DNA from: Solwaraspora sp. WMMA2065
GTDB lineage: Bacteria; Actinomycetota; Actinomycetes; Mycobacteriales; Micromonosporaceae
Length of the DNA: 64,000 nucleotides
Direction of reading: 5' to 3'
NCBI RefSeq assembly: GCF_030345075.1
Contig: NZ_CP128361.1
Location: forward strand, 4,216,001 to 4,280,000
In this document: one piece after another, positions 35,345 to 45,101 of the stretch
How positions within the stretch are numbered: the stretch's first letter is position 1
Layout of the letters: each line of letters begins with the position of its first letter
Position numbers and translations under genes: made by a program
The notes under the pieces: model-generated
The model's database searches: none
Seen by the model: the letters and a program-made list of their open reading frames with translations, nothing else
What the model was told of the DNA's origin: nothing

Positions 35345-35880
35345 TCCGGGACCTCGTCGAAGGCCCGGTTGAGCTCCGCGGAATCCAGTGAGCTGGTGTC
35401 CAGCGCGCTGCGCTGGTAGTCGTCGGTGAGGGTGGCGAGCACCGCCTCGACCTCGTCGTAGAAGCTGTCCGCCGGTCCGGTTGCGTCCAGCCCGGCGATG
35501 CCCTCCTCGGCCTTGCCGTACGCGTCGCGCACCGCGCCGAGCGAGCCTGCGAACCCGCTGGCCACCTGCTCACCCTGGTCCGCGTCGGGCACCCCGGCCT
35601 CCACCACCCGGACCCGGGCGGTCTCGGTCGCGGCGGCCGCGCCGGACAGCAGCCGGACCAAATTCTCCTGCGCCTGCGCCGGGGTCGTCTGCGCGGTCAT
35701 CTGCTGCTGGGTGCTGCTGGTCAGATTGCTGATCTCGGCCCGCCACGGGCGCAGCGCGGTGCACACCTCGGCCGCCCAGACGACCGGGCTGGGTCCTCCA
35801 CCGCAGCCCGACAGCGTCAACGCCACGGCAGTGAGCAGCACTGCGATCCGGGCAGTGGACACCACGCGGCGCGCTCCCAT
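35335..35880 (-). CDS. Putative lipoprotein
   Basis: About 181 aa with a lipoprotein signal (hydrophobic IAVLLTAVALT then lipobox LSGC). The rest is soluble and helical, rich in Ala, Gln and Glu, with no recognised catalytic motif. ATG 35880 is chosen. ATG 35898 would add six residues. It probably sits on the outer face of the membrane and is coupled to the downstream hypothetical gene by a 10-bp overlap. Confidence 0.7.
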   Translation of the reverse strand: MGARRVVSTARIAVLLTAVALTLSGCGGGPSPVVWAAEVCTALRPWRAEISNLTSSTQQQMTAQTTPAQAQENLVRLLSGAAAATETARVRVVEAGVPDADQGEQVASGFAGSLGAVRDAYGKAEEGIAGLDATGPADSFYDEVEAVLATLTDDYQRSALDTSSLDSAELNRAFDEVPECR

Positions 35881-35994
35881 GCTGTGCAGCGTACGCACCG
35901 GTGACGACAGCCGTACGGCCCGCCACCGGTCGGCGGTACGTCGAAGCCGGTGGCTCCACCCGGTCCACAGGGATCGGGCGGAGCCACCGGTCGG

Positions 35995-38388
35995 TCAGAC
36001 GCTCACCCGCTCCGATTCGGACCCGGCGCTGCCGCCACCGGCCGGACCACCGTCGACGTCCTCCCCCATCGCCATCGGCTTGCGCTTGGTGAACACCACG
36101 GCGGCCACCACGACCAGGGTCGCCAGCACCGCGATGGCGATGCGCAGCGGGTCGTTCTGGTCGGTGCCCACGCCCCACATGATCACCGCGGGGGCGATCA
36201 GCAGGGCCACCAGGTTCATCACCTTGAGCAGCGGGTTGATCGCCGGGCCGGCGGTGTCCTTGAACGGGTCGCCGACGGTGTCGCCGATGACCGTGGCGGC
36301 GTGCGCCTCGGAACCCTTGCCGCCGTGTGCGCCGTCCTCCACCAGCTTCTTGGCGTTGTCCCAGGCGCCGCCGGAGTTCGCCAGGAAGACCGCCATCAGC
36401 ACACCGGTGCCGATCGCGCCGGCCAGGTACGCGGCGAGCGCACCGGCGCCGAGGCCGAAGCCGACCGCGATCGGCGCCAGCACCGCCAGCAGACCCGGGG
36501 TGAGCAGTTCCCGCTGGGCGTCGCGGGTGCAGATGTCGACCACCTTGCCGTACTCCGGCCGTTGGGTCCGTTCCATGATGCCGGGGTTGTCGCGGAACTG
36601 GCGGCGGACCTCCAGCACGACGGCGCCGGCCGAGCGGGACACCGCGTTGATGGCCAGCCCGGAGAAGAGGAAGACCACCGCGGCACCGATGATCAGACCG
36701 ACCAGGTTGCCCGGGTTCGCGACGTTGAGCGAGTCGGCCAGGTAGCCGGGCACGTCGTCGATCCCGGCGTCGTTCAGCGCGATGCTGACCGTGTCGGTGT
36801 AGGAGCCGAACAGCGCCGTCGCGGCGAGCACGGCGGTGGCGATCGCGATGCCCTTGGTGATCGCCTTCGTGGTGTTGCCGACCGCGTCCAGCTCGGTGAG
36901 GGTACGGGCACCGGCCTCGTCGATGTCACCGGACATCTCGGCGATGCCCTGCGCGTTGTCGGAGATCGGGCCGAAGGTGTCCATCGCCACGATCACGCCG
37001 ACCGTGGTGAGCAGGCCGGTGCCGGCCAGCGCCACGGCGAACAGCGACAGGGTGATGGAGCCGCCACCAAGCAGGTACGCCCCGAACACTCCCGCGCCGA
37101 CCAGCAGCGCCGAGTAGACCGCCGACTCCAGGCCGACGCTGATGCCAGCCAGGATGACAGTCGCCGCGCCGGTCTGCGAGCTCTTGCCGATGTCCTGCAC
37201 CGGGCGGCGGTGCACCTCGGTGAAGTAGCCGGTGAGCAGCTGGATCGCGGCGGCCAGCACGATGCCGATGAACACCGCGCCGATGGCCAGACCGGCCGGG
37301 GACAGCGGCAGGTCGGCGCCCTCGTCGACGCCGAGCTGCGTACGCCAGTCGTCGCCGAGCAGCTCCGTCCAGCTGCTCTGCAGGTAGAAGAAGGCGGCGA
37401 CGGCGACCAGCACAGCGGCCAGCACAGCCGAGGTGAAGAACGCCCGGTTGATCGCCACCATGCCGTTACGGTCCGACGGACGCAGTCGGGTGATCAGTAC
37501 GCCGAACAGCGCGATCACCGCACCGATGGTGGAGACGATCAGCGGGAAGACCAGGCCTTCCTCGCCGAACGCGGCCCGGCCCAGAATCAGCGCGGCGACC
37601 AGGGTCACCGCGTACGACTCGAACAGGTCGGCGGCCATGCCGGCGCAGTCACCGACGTTGTCGCCCACGTTGTCGGCGATGGTCGCCGGGTTACGGGCGT
37701 CGTCCTCCGGGATGCCCTGCTCGACCTTGCCGACCAGGTCGGCACCGACGTCGGCGGCCTTGGTGAAGATGCCGCCGCCGACCCGCATGAACATGGCCAG
37801 CAGGGCCGCGCCGAAGCCGAAGCCCTCCAGCACGGTCGGTGCGTCGACCCGGTAGAGGACGACCACCAGGGCCGCGCCGAACAGGCCGAGGCCCACCGTG
37901 AGGAAGCCGACCACGCCGCCGGTCCGGAAGGCGATCTTCATCGCGTTCTCCCGGCCACCGGCGCCGGTGCCGGCCGCCGCGGCGACCCGCAGGTTCGCCC
38001 GGGTGGCCAGCGCCATCCCGGCGCCGCCGATGAACGCGCTGAACACCGCGCCCACCACGAAGAAGACGGATCGACCGACCTTCACCATCGTCTCGCTGCC
38101 CTGTGTCTCGTGCACAGGGAGCAGGAAGAGCAGTATGACGGCGAGTACGACGAACACGCCGAGGGTTTTGAACTGGCGGAACAGGTACGCCGACGCGCCT
38201 TCCTGCACGGCGCCGGCGATCTCCTGCATGTTCGTGGTGCCCTTACCGGTCGCCAGTACCGCCCGTACCAGGGCGGCGGCGAAACCCAGCGCCACCAGCG
38301 CGATGACCGCGGCGATGACGACGTACGTCAGGTGTGTGCCGGTAAGGGACAGCCCGCCGCCTTCGGCGGCCAAGGTGGTCCCGGACAT
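35995..38388 (-). CDS. hppA: Membrane-bound proton-translocating pyrophosphatase
   Basis: A 797-aa protein with about 16 transmembrane helices. It carries the substrate-site motif DVGADLVGKVEQGIPEDD followed by NPATIADNVGDNVGD, and GNTTKAITKG. The lysine in the latter marks the potassium-independent class. It couples hydrolysis of cytoplasmic pyrophosphate to proton export. ATG 38388 follows AGGAGG. The short Glu/Ser-rich tail is not part of the core. It lies beside bldG, as in Streptomyces. Confidence 0.96.
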   Translation of the reverse strand: MSGTTLAAEGGGLSLTGTHLTYVVIAAVIALVALGFAAALVRAVLATGKGTTNMQEIAGAVQEGASAYLFRQFKTLGVFVVLAVILLFLLPVHETQGSETMVKVGRSVFFVVGAVFSAFIGGAGMALATRANLRVAAAAGTGAGGRENAMKIAFRTGGVVGFLTVGLGLFGAALVVVLYRVDAPTVLEGFGFGAALLAMFMRVGGGIFTKAADVGADLVGKVEQGIPEDDARNPATIADNVGDNVGDCAGMAADLFESYAVTLVAALILGRAAFGEEGLVFPLIVSTIGAVIALFGVLITRLRPSDRNGMVAINRAFFTSAVLAAVLVAVAAFFYLQSSWTELLGDDWRTQLGVDEGADLPLSPAGLAIGAVFIGIVLAAAIQLLTGYFTEVHRRPVQDIGKSSQTGAATVILAGISVGLESAVYSALLVGAGVFGAYLLGGGSITLSLFAVALAGTGLLTTVGVIVAMDTFGPISDNAQGIAEMSGDIDEAGARTLTELDAVGNTTKAITKGIAIATAVLAATALFGSYTDTVSIALNDAGIDDVPGYLADSLNVANPGNLVGLIIGAAVVFLFSGLAINAVSRSAGAVVLEVRRQFRDNPGIMERTQRPEYGKVVDICTRDAQRELLTPGLLAVLAPIAVGFGLGAGALAAYLAGAIGTGVLMAVFLANSGGAWDNAKKLVEDGAHGGKGSEAHAATVIGDTVGDPFKDTAGPAINPLLKVMNLVALLIAPAVIMWGVGTDQNDPLRIAIAVLATLVVVAAVVFTKRKPMAMGEDVDGGPAGGGSAGSESERVSV

Positions 38389-38649
38389 CAGTGTCCTCCT
38401 GTACCGAACGCTCGCCCCGGTCGGTGGACGAACCGGCGGGGCGACTCCACGCGGGGAGCAACGAGGTCTGCTGGCACCCACAGGTTTGTGGGGCCAGGAC
38501 AGTTGGTGATAACCCGCGTACTCTAGCCGGACCGGGTAAGGCAGGTCACACCGTCCACCCACCGAGTTGTGGATCATTCCTGCAGGCGGAACGGACAGTT
38601 GTGACGACGGAGGTTGATCTTCAGCTGGTGGGCCGGGCCGCCGGGGGTC

Positions 38650-39084
38650 TCACCGGCCGACCGGCCAGACCATCCGCACCTCGGTTCCGACGCCCTCGTC
38701 GACCGGCCGCACCTGGAGGTCCTCGACGAAACCGGCCAGCAGGGCGAAACCGACACCGACCGTCAGTGCCTCGTCGGTCAACGACTCGTCGGCCAACTCG
38801 TCGGGCGGCAGGGCGCTCAGGCCGAGCCCGGCTTCGATCGGGGCACGGTCGATCACCCGTACGGTGTAGGTCTCCTCATCGGACATCTCCACCTGAACCA
38901 GGTCGGCCAGCCCGTACTGGCGGTGCAGGGCGACGGCCCGGGTGCAGGCCTCACCGATCGCCAGCCGGACCTCGTCGAGCAGTTCCTCGGCCACTCCGGC
39001 CCGGCGGGCGACAGCGACGCCGACCAGGCGGGCGGTGCGCACGTGCACCGGCGCCGGGGAGAACGAGAGGCGAACGGTGGCCAT
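38650..39084 (-). CDS. Anti-sigma factor, HATPase (RsbW-like) family
   Basis: A 144-aa GHKL-fold protein: LLDEVRLAIGEACTRAVALH is the N-box-like helix, and VRVIDRAP and VGFALLAGFVEDLQV are the later ATP-site strands. The N-box lacks the canonical Asn, so kinase activity may be weak. ATG 39084 overlaps the bldG stop (TGATG), so the two are made together. In Streptomyces the gene after bldG encodes an anti-sigma factor bound by BldG. The same partnership is inferred. Confidence 0.85.
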   Translation of the reverse strand: MATVRLSFSPAPVHVRTARLVGVAVARRAGVAEELLDEVRLAIGEACTRAVALHRQYGLADLVQVEMSDEETYTVRVIDRAPIEAGLGLSALPPDELADESLTDEALTVGVGFALLAGFVEDLQVRPVDEGVGTEVRMVWPVGR

Positions 39085-39455
39085 CACGCCGTCGGCGCTG
39101 CGCCAGCTGAGCCATCCGGTTCTCCACCGGTGGCGGCCTGTACGGTCGGGAAGATCGGGAAGACCTGGTCCAGCGCGGTGATCCGGAAGATCTTCAACAG
39201 GGACTCCTTGTCGCAGACCAGCCCGAAGGTGCCGCCGGCCGGGCGGAGTCGCTTCAGCGCGCCGACCAGCACGCCGAGCCCGGTGGAGTCGAGAAAGTCG
39301 ACCCGGTGCAGATCAACGACGATCTTGTGGTTGCCGGCGTCGATCAGCTCGAGCAACCGCTCCCGCAGTCGGGGAGCGGTATAGACGTCCACTTCGCCGC
39401 CGACCTCCAGCACCGTGTACTCGCCAACGGTGCGAGTCGACAGCGACAGCTCCAT
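39084..39455 (-). CDS. bldG: BldG-like anti-sigma factor antagonist (STAS domain)
   Basis: A 123-aa STAS protein. [20 protein letters not shown] and [18 protein letters not shown] are nearly those of Streptomyces BldG, and the phosphorylatable serine is the S in LDSTG. AAGGAGGGG precedes ATG 39455, chosen over an upstream start. BldG binds anti-sigma factors when unphosphorylated and controls differentiation and antibiotic production in Streptomyces. The divergent helicase, the partner anti-sigma gene and hppA nearby match the Streptomyces bldG neighbourhood. Confidence 0.92.
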   Translation of the reverse strand: MELSLSTRTVGEYTVLEVGGEVDVYTAPRLRERLLELIDAGNHKIVVDLHRVDFLDSTGLGVLVGALKRLRPAGGTFGLVCDKESLLKIFRITALDQVFPIFPTVQAATGGEPDGSAGAAPTA

Positions 39456-39608
39456 CGGTCCCCTCCTTGGCTGCGATGCACGCCTATGGCATCTAACCAC
39501 CGCACGGCGCGGTTGCGCCGCGCGACTCCGCACGGTCGATGATCTCCCTGCATCCCACAGACCTACCCCGGGATGCCGACGTCGGCACCCCGGTGCGAGA
39601 GTGCAGAC

Positions 39609-42104
39609 GTGACCTCACCCGCCACCGTAACGCCCGGACCGGGTCCGGACCCGGCGGGGTTGCTGCGTCGGTGGGGCGCCGCCGGCGAACTGCCGCGTCA
39701 GACCGGCGCCGCGCCGAAGCAGCCGACTGCGGCGGCTCCGTACCCGGTCGCAGGGGCGGACCCGGCTCCGTACCCGGCTGCGGTCACCCACGTCGAGCGG
39801 TTGCCGGTGCGGCCCGGTGCCACCGCGCCGTGGCCCGACTGGGTGCCCGCCGAGCTGCGGGACGTGTTGACCGCGCGCGGGGTCCGGCAGCCCTGGCGGC
39901 ACCAGGCGTACGCGGCCGAACTGGCCCATTCCGGCCGGCATGTCATCGTCGCCACCGGCACCGGCTCGGGCAAGTCGCTGGCGTATCTGCTGCCGGCGTT
40001 GGCGAGTCTGCTGGCCGATCCTCGGGCCACTGTGCTGTACCTGGCCCCGACGAAGGCTCTCGCCGCCGACCAGTTGCGCGCCGTCGCCGATCTGGGACTC
40101 GACGGGGTACGGCCAGCCTGCTACGACGGCGACACCCCGCAGCCGGAGCGGGCCTGGATCCGACAGCATGCCCGCTTTGTGCTGACAAATCCAGACATGC
40201 TGCATCGAGGCATCTTGCCCCGGCACGGAGCCTGGTCGAACTTCCTCCGCCGGCTGACCTACGTCATCGTCGACGAGTGCCACAGCTACCGGGGCGTGTT
40301 CGGCTCGCACGTGGCCCACGTACTGCGTCGACTGCGTCGCCAGACCGAGCGGTACCAGCGGGTCCGGCCCGGCGCCGGGTCCGGCGGCCGGCCCACCCTC
40401 GGGCCCGGAGCCCGACCCGGCACCGGGTCCGGCACGCCGGTGTTCATCCTGGCCTCGGCGACCTCGGGAGAGCCGGCGCGGGCGGGCAGCCAGCTGACCG
40501 GGCTGCCGGTGGAGCCGGTCACCGAGGACAGCGCGCCGCGCGGAGCGGTGACCTTCGCGTTGTGGGAGCCGCCACTGCTGCCCGGTGCCCGCGCCGACAC
40601 CGACGACCTCACCCCGGTACGGCGGTCGGCGCTGCGCGAAAGCGCCGACCTGCTCGCCGACGCGGTCGCCGCCGGGGTACGCACGCTCGCGTTCGTCCGG
40701 TCCCGGCGCGGGGCGGAGGTGGTGGCCAGCAGCGCGCGCCGGGCGCTGGACGAGGTAGCACCCGGGCTCGGCAACCGGGTGGCGGCGTACCGGGCCGGTT
40801 TCCTGGCCGAGGAGCGACGGGCGTTGGAGCGCGCGCTCACCGCCGGTGAACTGCTCGGGCTGGCCTCGACGAACGCACTCGAGCTCGGGGTGGACCTGGT
40901 CGGTCTGGACGCGGTGCTGATCTGCGGATATCCCGGCACCCGGGCGTCGCTGTGGCAGCAGGCGGGGCGGGCCGGACGCGCCGGACGCGAGGCGCTGGCG
41001 GTGCTGATCGCCCGGGACGACCCGCTCGACACCTACCTGGTGCACCACCCGGAGGCGGTCTTCGGCCGGCCGGTGGAGGCGACGGTGCTCGACCCGACCA
41101 ACCCGTACGTGCTCGGGCCGCAGCTGTGCTGCGCTGCCGCAGAGGGTGCGCTGACCTCGGCCGACGTCGAACTGTTCGGTGGCGTGTCGGTCAAGCAGAC
41201 GCTGGACGACCTGGTCGCCGCCGGGCTGCTGCGGCGACGCCCCACCGGCTGGTACTGGACCGCTGCCGGCCGGCCCGAGGTCGACCTGCGTGGCGAGGGC
41301 GGCACCCCGGTCGACGTCGTGGAGACGTCGACCGGTCGACTGCTCGGCACAGTCGATCCCGGCTCGTCGCACTTCCTCATCCATCCGGGCGCGGTCTACC
41401 TGCACCAGGGCGTGTCGTACGTGGTCGACGACCTCGATCTGGACGGGGCGTGCGCGCTGGTGCACGCCGAGGAGCCGGACTGGTCCACCCACGCCCGGGA
41501 GGTCACCTCGCTGTCGGTGGCGGCGGTACGCGAGTACCGCGACGCCGGCCCGGTCGGACTGTTCGTCGGCGACGTCGACGTGACCAGCCAGGTCGTCTCC
41601 TACCAGCGGCGCCGGATCGGGTCGGGTGAGGTGCTGGACACCCGGCCACTGGACCTGCCGGCCCGACAGTTGCGCACCGTCGCCGTGTGGTTCACCGTTT
41701 CGCCGGCCGCGCTCGCCGCCGCCGGGGTCGAGCCGGCGGACGTGTCCGGCGCGCTGCACGCCGCCGAGCACGCGGCGATCGGCCTGCTGCCGTTGATCGC
41801 GACCTGCGACCGGTGGGACATCGGCGGACTCTCCACCGCCGCGCACGCCGACACCGAGGCGCCGACCGTGTTCGTCTACGACGGCCACCCCGGGGGAGCC
41901 GGGTTCGCCGAACGTGCCTACCAGGCGGCCCGGACCTGGCTGGGAGCCACCCGCGACCTGATCGCCGCGTGTGGCTGCGAGACCGGCTGCCCGTCCTGCG
42001 TGCAGTCGCCGAAGTGCGGCAACGGCAACAACCCGCTGGGCAAGGCCGACGCGGTCCGGGTGCTCGACGTGGTGCTGGCCAGCCTGCCGGAAAGTGCTGA
42101 CTGA
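39609..42104 (+). CDS. DEAD/DEAH-box helicase with DUF1998 zinc domain
   Basis: An 831-aa superfamily 2 helicase. Walker [16 protein letters not shown], motif [10 protein letters not shown], motif III SATSGEP, and motif [13 protein letters not shown] are all present. The C-terminal DUF1998 region ends in the four-cysteine cluster [20 protein letters not shown], as in Bacillus MrfA (YprA), which repairs mitomycin lesions. A disordered Gly/Pro segment lies near residues 265-280. GTG 39609 is the likely start. It is divergent from bldG. Confidence 0.92.
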   Translation: MTSPATVTPGPGPDPAGLLRRWGAAGELPRQTGAAPKQPTAAAPYPVAGADPAPYPAAVTHVERLPVRPGATAPWPDWVPAELRDVLTARGVRQPWRHQAYAAELAHSGRHVIVATGTGSGKSLAYLLPALASLLADPRATVLYLAPTKALAADQLRAVADLGLDGVRPACYDGDTPQPERAWIRQHARFVLTNPDMLHRGILPRHGAWSNFLRRLTYVIVDECHSYRGVFGSHVAHVLRRLRRQTERYQRVRPGAGSGGRPTLGPGARPGTGSGTPVFILASATSGEPARAGSQLTGLPVEPVTEDSAPRGAVTFALWEPPLLPGARADTDDLTPVRRSALRESADLLADAVAAGVRTLAFVRSRRGAEVVASSARRALDEVAPGLGNRVAAYRAGFLAEERRALERALTAGELLGLASTNALELGVDLVGLDAVLICGYPGTRASLWQQAGRAGRAGREALAVLIARDDPLDTYLVHHPEAVFGRPVEATVLDPTNPYVLGPQLCCAAAEGALTSADVELFGGVSVKQTLDDLVAAGLLRRRPTGWYWTAAGRPEVDLRGEGGTPVDVVETSTGRLLGTVDPGSSHFLIHPGAVYLHQGVSYVVDDLDLDGACALVHAEEPDWSTHAREVTSLSVAAVREYRDAGPVGLFVGDVDVTSQVVSYQRRRIGSGEVLDTRPLDLPARQLRTVAVWFTVSPAALAAAGVEPADVSGALHAAEHAAIGLLPLIATCDRWDIGGLSTAAHADTEAPTVFVYDGHPGGAGFAERAYQAARTWLGATRDLIAACGCETGCPSCVQSPKCGNGNNPLGKADAVRVLDVVLASLPESAD

Positions 42105-42846
42105 TCCGGCACCGGACCATGTGCGATCTACTGGCATAAATTTCTCCTGATCTGGATAGATTAGACGTGGGAGCGCTTCCAGAACGCCACCGGAGGAGAA
42201 CGCCGTGGCCGACACCGTGGCCGACACCGTCGAACTGCTCTACTCGATCGACCCGCAGAACCTCACCGTCGACCAGCAGATCGCCCTGGCCCAGGCGTAC
42301 GCGGCCCTGGCCCAGGCGGAACGCCTCGAACTGATTCAGCAGCGGCTCTACAACATCCACCAGGTGATATCCCGCTGGGCCATGCACGCCACCACCGCCG
42401 ACGGCCCGACCCGCTGACCAGGGGTCGGCCCGCGCGTCGGCGCCCTCCCACGGGTCGGCCCGCAGCGGACCGGCCCGGGCGGTCGCACTCACCGGCCGAC
42501 CGACGCCGGTGGCCGGAAGTGGCATCACCTCGACGGTGACCACGACCTCCATCCCGTGGACCGTGCACGCACGCAACCGCCCGCCGTTGCGTTCGGCCAC
42601 ATCGGCCGCCCGCTCGCAGACCACGCCCTGGCCGGCGAACACCCGGGCGACACCGGCGAGGGCGGCCAGGTCGGCGGCCACCGAGGCCTGCTGCCGGGCG
42701 AGCCGGACCGCACCGATCAGCGCACCGGCCATCCCGGCGGCGACCAGCATCAGCCCGACAGCGAGCAGCCACAGGCTGGCGCTGCCGCGCTGCCCGGCGT
42801 CGGCCCCGGGCCCGCGCAACCGGCGGCGGCATCGTCGGCCGGTCAC
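41692..42846 (-). CDS. TadE-like pilus assembly protein (Rv3654c type) with apparent stop-codon loss
   Basis: The first ~130 residues are a normal member: GSASLWLLAVGLMLVAAGMA is the single membrane helix, then AADLAALAGVARVFAGQ and a paired cysteine (VCERA...LRACTVHG). Relatives end soon after a segment like SATARAGPL (about 42470). Here no stop occurs and the frame runs to 41692 (384 aa), antisense to the small gene at 42205 and the helicase 3' end. The extension begins with a repeated RADPWEGADARADPW. The true end is uncertain. The start overlaps the tadE stop (GTGA). Confidence 0.6.
   Translation of the reverse strand: MTGRRCRRRLRGPGADAGQRGSASLWLLAVGLMLVAAGMAGALIGAVRLARQQASVAADLAALAGVARVFAGQGVVCERAADVAERNGGRLRACTVHGMEVVVTVEVMPLPATGVGRPVSATARAGPLRADPWEGADARADPWSAGRAVGGGGVHGPAGYHLVDVVEPLLNQFEAFRLGQGRVRLGQGDLLVDGEVLRVDRVEQFDGVGHGVGHGVLLRWRSGSAPTSNLSRSGEIYASRSHMVRCRISQHFPAGWPAPRRAPGPRRPCPAGCCRCRTSATARRTGSRSRSHTRRSGRGWLPARSGPPGRHVRRTRLPRGGRRRRTRSAPRCRRARRWRVRRCPTGRRSRSTAAGRSPRARRRAARRTRPPARPRRRRARPAKR
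42205..42417 (+). CDS. Small hypothetical protein
   Basis: A 70-aa protein, mostly one or two helices (QQIALAQAYAALAQAERLELIQQRL), with GGAGGAG before GTG 42205. The upstream 80 bp are AT-rich (ATAAATTTCTCC, GATAGATTAG), consistent with its own promoter. I do not recognise the family. A long open frame of the TadE-like gene runs antisense through it. Confidence 0.6.
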   Translation: MADTVADTVELLYSIDPQNLTVDQQIALAQAYAALAQAERLELIQQRLYNIHQVISRWAMHATTADGPTR

Positions 42847-43298
42847 CGGTGACGCTCCGGCGGCGATCCCGCGCCGTCACCGCCATCGACGGCACCGCCG
42901 GTAACGGAACCGCTGCTGCCGGCGTTTCCAGTCGCGCCGGCAGCGGTCCCGGTGACGCCGGGCTCGACCGCGGCGGTCACGGACGCGGTGACCGACGCCG
43001 GCCCGAGCCGGGCGCCCAACGCCCGCAGCGGTGCCCGGACCGTGACGGTGGCCAGGTCACCGTCGACGACCACGGAGACCTCCGCTCCCGGCGGCCCGGC
43101 CAGGGCAGCCGCGTCACGGTCGCCCCGGGCGGTGGCCAGCGCGACCGACCGTGCCATGTCGAGACACTCGGACTTGGTGACCACGGCGCTGACGGCGGAC
43201 AGCCCGACCGCCAGCAGCAGGACCAGCGCCGGCAGACCGGCGGCCAACTCGGCGGTGAACGAGCCCCGGTCACCGCCGGCCTGCCGGCGCGGCCTCAC
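42843..43298 (-). CDS. tadE: TadE-family pilus assembly protein
   Basis: A 151-aa protein with SFTAELAAGLPALVLLLAVGL, a pseudopilin-like N-terminal helix with the conserved Glu. The extracellular part includes ECLDMARSVALATARG. The start is GTG 43298. The low-complexity Gly/Ser/Thr tail is longer than usual. It is coupled to the following TadE-like gene. Minor pilin-like component of the Tad (Flp) system. Confidence 0.85.
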   Translation of the reverse strand: MRPRRQAGGDRGSFTAELAAGLPALVLLLAVGLSAVSAVVTKSECLDMARSVALATARGDRDAAALAGPPGAEVSVVVDGDLATVTVRAPLRALGARLGPASVTASVTAAVEPGVTGTAAGATGNAGSSGSVTGGAVDGGDGAGSPPERHR

Positions 43299-43546
43299 CC
43301 GAGCGCCCGATCGATGACCGAGGCGAGGGCGGCCTGCACACCCTCGCTGGTCAACACCTTGAGCAGGATCCCGGCGAAGGCGACGGCTGCCAGCGTGCCG
43401 ACGGCGTACTCGGCGGTGTTCATCCCCGCGTCGTCGCGCAACCGGCCGACCAGGTGGCCGCGCCACCGGCCGACCGCCCGCCGTCCGGACACCGTCGTCG
43501 CTGTCGTCGGCACCGCCGCGTCGGGCGGAACCTTCGTCGACCGCAT
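43295..43546 (-). CDS. DUF4244 (Flp pilin-like) protein
   Basis: An 83-aa protein. GMNTAEYAVGTLAAVAFAGI resembles the processing site and hydrophobic helix of Flp pilins (cleavage after G, E at +5 of the mature protein). ATG 43546 follows GGAAAGGAG. The tad operon context makes it the likely major pilin. Its stop overlaps the tadE start. Confidence 0.85.
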   Translation of the reverse strand: MRSTKVPPDAAVPTTATTVSGRRAVGRWRGHLVGRLRDDAGMNTAEYAVGTLAAVAFAGILLKVLTSEGVQAALASVIDRALG

Positions 43547-43560
43547 GATGACTCCTTTCC

Positions 43561-44262
43561 TCAGAGGACGTCGCCGAGGACGGCGACGATCACCGGCACC
43601 AGACCGGCGAGAATGAAGGCGGGCAGGAAACACAGCCCGAGGGGAAGCACGATCAGCACCCCGGCGCGCCGGGCCGCCGCCTCGGCCGCTGCCGAACGAC
43701 CGGCCCGCAGATCGTCGGCGAGCCTGGTCGCGGCACCGGCGAGGGCTGCGCCGCTGGCCGCAGAGCGGATCGCGGCGGCGGCCAGGCGCTCGCCGCCCGG
43801 CACCGCGTCGAGATGCCGCCACGCCTCGGCCGGCTCGGCACCGAGCCGCAGCGCCCGAGCCACCCGGCTCAGCCGGGAACCGAGCGGCCCGGCCAGCGCG
43901 TCGGCCACCGCGACCATCGCCTGATCCACCGGCGCTCCGGCGCGCAGCGCCGCCGCCAGCAGATCGGCGGCCAGCGGCAGGTCGGCTGCCGCGCGCAGCC
44001 GTCGACGGCGTACCGACGGTGGCTCGATCCGGCGCAGTGACCGGTCGACACCGACAGCAGTCGCGACGGCCAGCGGCACGGAGAGCCAGCTGCCGCCGAT
44101 CACCAGCACCGCCACACCGGAAAGCGCCGCGACCGGCCGGACGAGCCGCGACAGGTCGGACTCCGCTGGCGGATCGCCGCCGAGCCGGGCGAGCCGGCGG
44201 CGGGCGGCGAGTGCCGTGACCGGGCGGACCGCCGGCGGCAGCATCACGCGGGTGCCGGCCAT
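43561..44262 (-). CDS. tadC: Type II secretion F-family protein (TadC-like)
   Basis: A 233-aa inner-membrane protein with the T2SF domain (AADLLAAALRAGAPVDQAM, LGAEPAEAWRHL) and a final hydrophobic helix (GLCFLPAFILAGLVPVIVAV). It forms the pilus assembly platform with TadB. ATG overlaps the tadB stop (TGATG). Confidence 0.88.
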   Translation of the reverse strand: MAGTRVMLPPAVRPVTALAARRRLARLGGDPPAESDLSRLVRPVAALSGVAVLVIGGSWLSVPLAVATAVGVDRSLRRIEPPSVRRRRLRAAADLPLAADLLAAALRAGAPVDQAMVAVADALAGPLGSRLSRVARALRLGAEPAEAWRHLDAVPGGERLAAAAIRSAASGAALAGAATRLADDLRAGRSAAAEAAARRAGVLIVLPLGLCFLPAFILAGLVPVIVAVLGDVL

Positions 44263-45101
44263 CAGCTGGTCGCCTCCGGTGCCCGGTTCAGCCGCTCGGT
44301 CCAGACCAGCCCGGCGACCTGCAGGGCCACGGCGGCGAGCGCGCAGGCCGCGCCGATCGGAGTCCGCAACAGCACCGCCACCGGGTCCACCCCGATGCTG
44401 TAGCCGAGAGCCAGACCGCCGGCGGGCAGCCCGGCCAGCAGCCAGGCCGTCATCTGCGCACCGGCGGCCTGCGCGGCGGCCGCCTCCCGCGACCGGTCGA
44501 ACGCTCGGGCGTCGGCTTCGATGCGTTCGATCAGGTCGGCCAACGGCGCACCGGTGCGCTCCGCAAGCCGTACGGCGGCGGTCGACAAGCCGGCGAGCCG
44601 GGTGGCGGCGGTGCCCGCCGTCGGGCCCGGCAACGTCGTCGGCTGCGGCAGCGTCATCGGCCCTGCCGGCAGACCGGCCCGCAGGTCGGCGGCGTGCGCG
44701 GCCAGCGCGTCCAACTGCCGTACCCGCCGGTCCCGCCGAGCCTGCGCGGCGGCCCGGTTCGCCGCCGTACGCAGGCCGAGCCCCAGGTACGCGGCGGTGA
44801 TCGCCGCCGCCACCGGCCCGCCCAGCCAACCGGCGGCGAGCCCGCCGGTGCCGGCGACGGCCACCAGCGCACGGCGCGGATGCCGGCGCGCGGCGTTGCC
44901 GAGCCACCGTGCCCGGGACCACAGCGCCCGGGACGACAGCCGGACGCTGAACGGAACGGTGGCTGGTGGTGGCGAGTCCGGATCGCCATACACGCGCACC
45001 GGGGTCGGTCCGGTCACCGCCAGCAGCCGACGGCGGCGACCCCACGGGCGGCGCAGCCGACGCGGCCAACGCCGGTGCGACGTACCGGGTCGCCGGCTCA
45101 C
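44262..45101 (-). CDS. tadB: Type II secretion F-family protein (TadB-like)
   Basis: A 279-aa platform protein. After a basic N-terminus there are membrane segments near ALVAVAGTGGLAAGWLGG and AWLLAGLPAGGLALGYSIGV, with the T2SF region (LAERTGAPLADLIERIEADARAFDRSREA) between. GTG 45101 overlaps the tadA stop (GTGA). Confidence 0.85.
   Translation of the reverse strand: MSRRPGTSHRRWPRRLRRPWGRRRRLLAVTGPTPVRVYGDPDSPPPATVPFSVRLSSRALWSRARWLGNAARRHPRRALVAVAGTGGLAAGWLGGPVAAAITAAYLGLGLRTAANRAAAQARRDRRVRQLDALAAHAADLRAGLPAGPMTLPQPTTLPGPTAGTAATRLAGLSTAAVRLAERTGAPLADLIERIEADARAFDRSREAAAAQAAGAQMTAWLLAGLPAGGLALGYSIGVDPVAVLLRTPIGAACALAAVALQVAGLVWTERLNRAPEATS

Noticed and set aside
36100-38300. Long + strand frame opposite hppA
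   Set aside because: The minus strand is a complete pyrophosphatase. The + frame is a GC-bias shadow rich in Asp, Gly and Arg.
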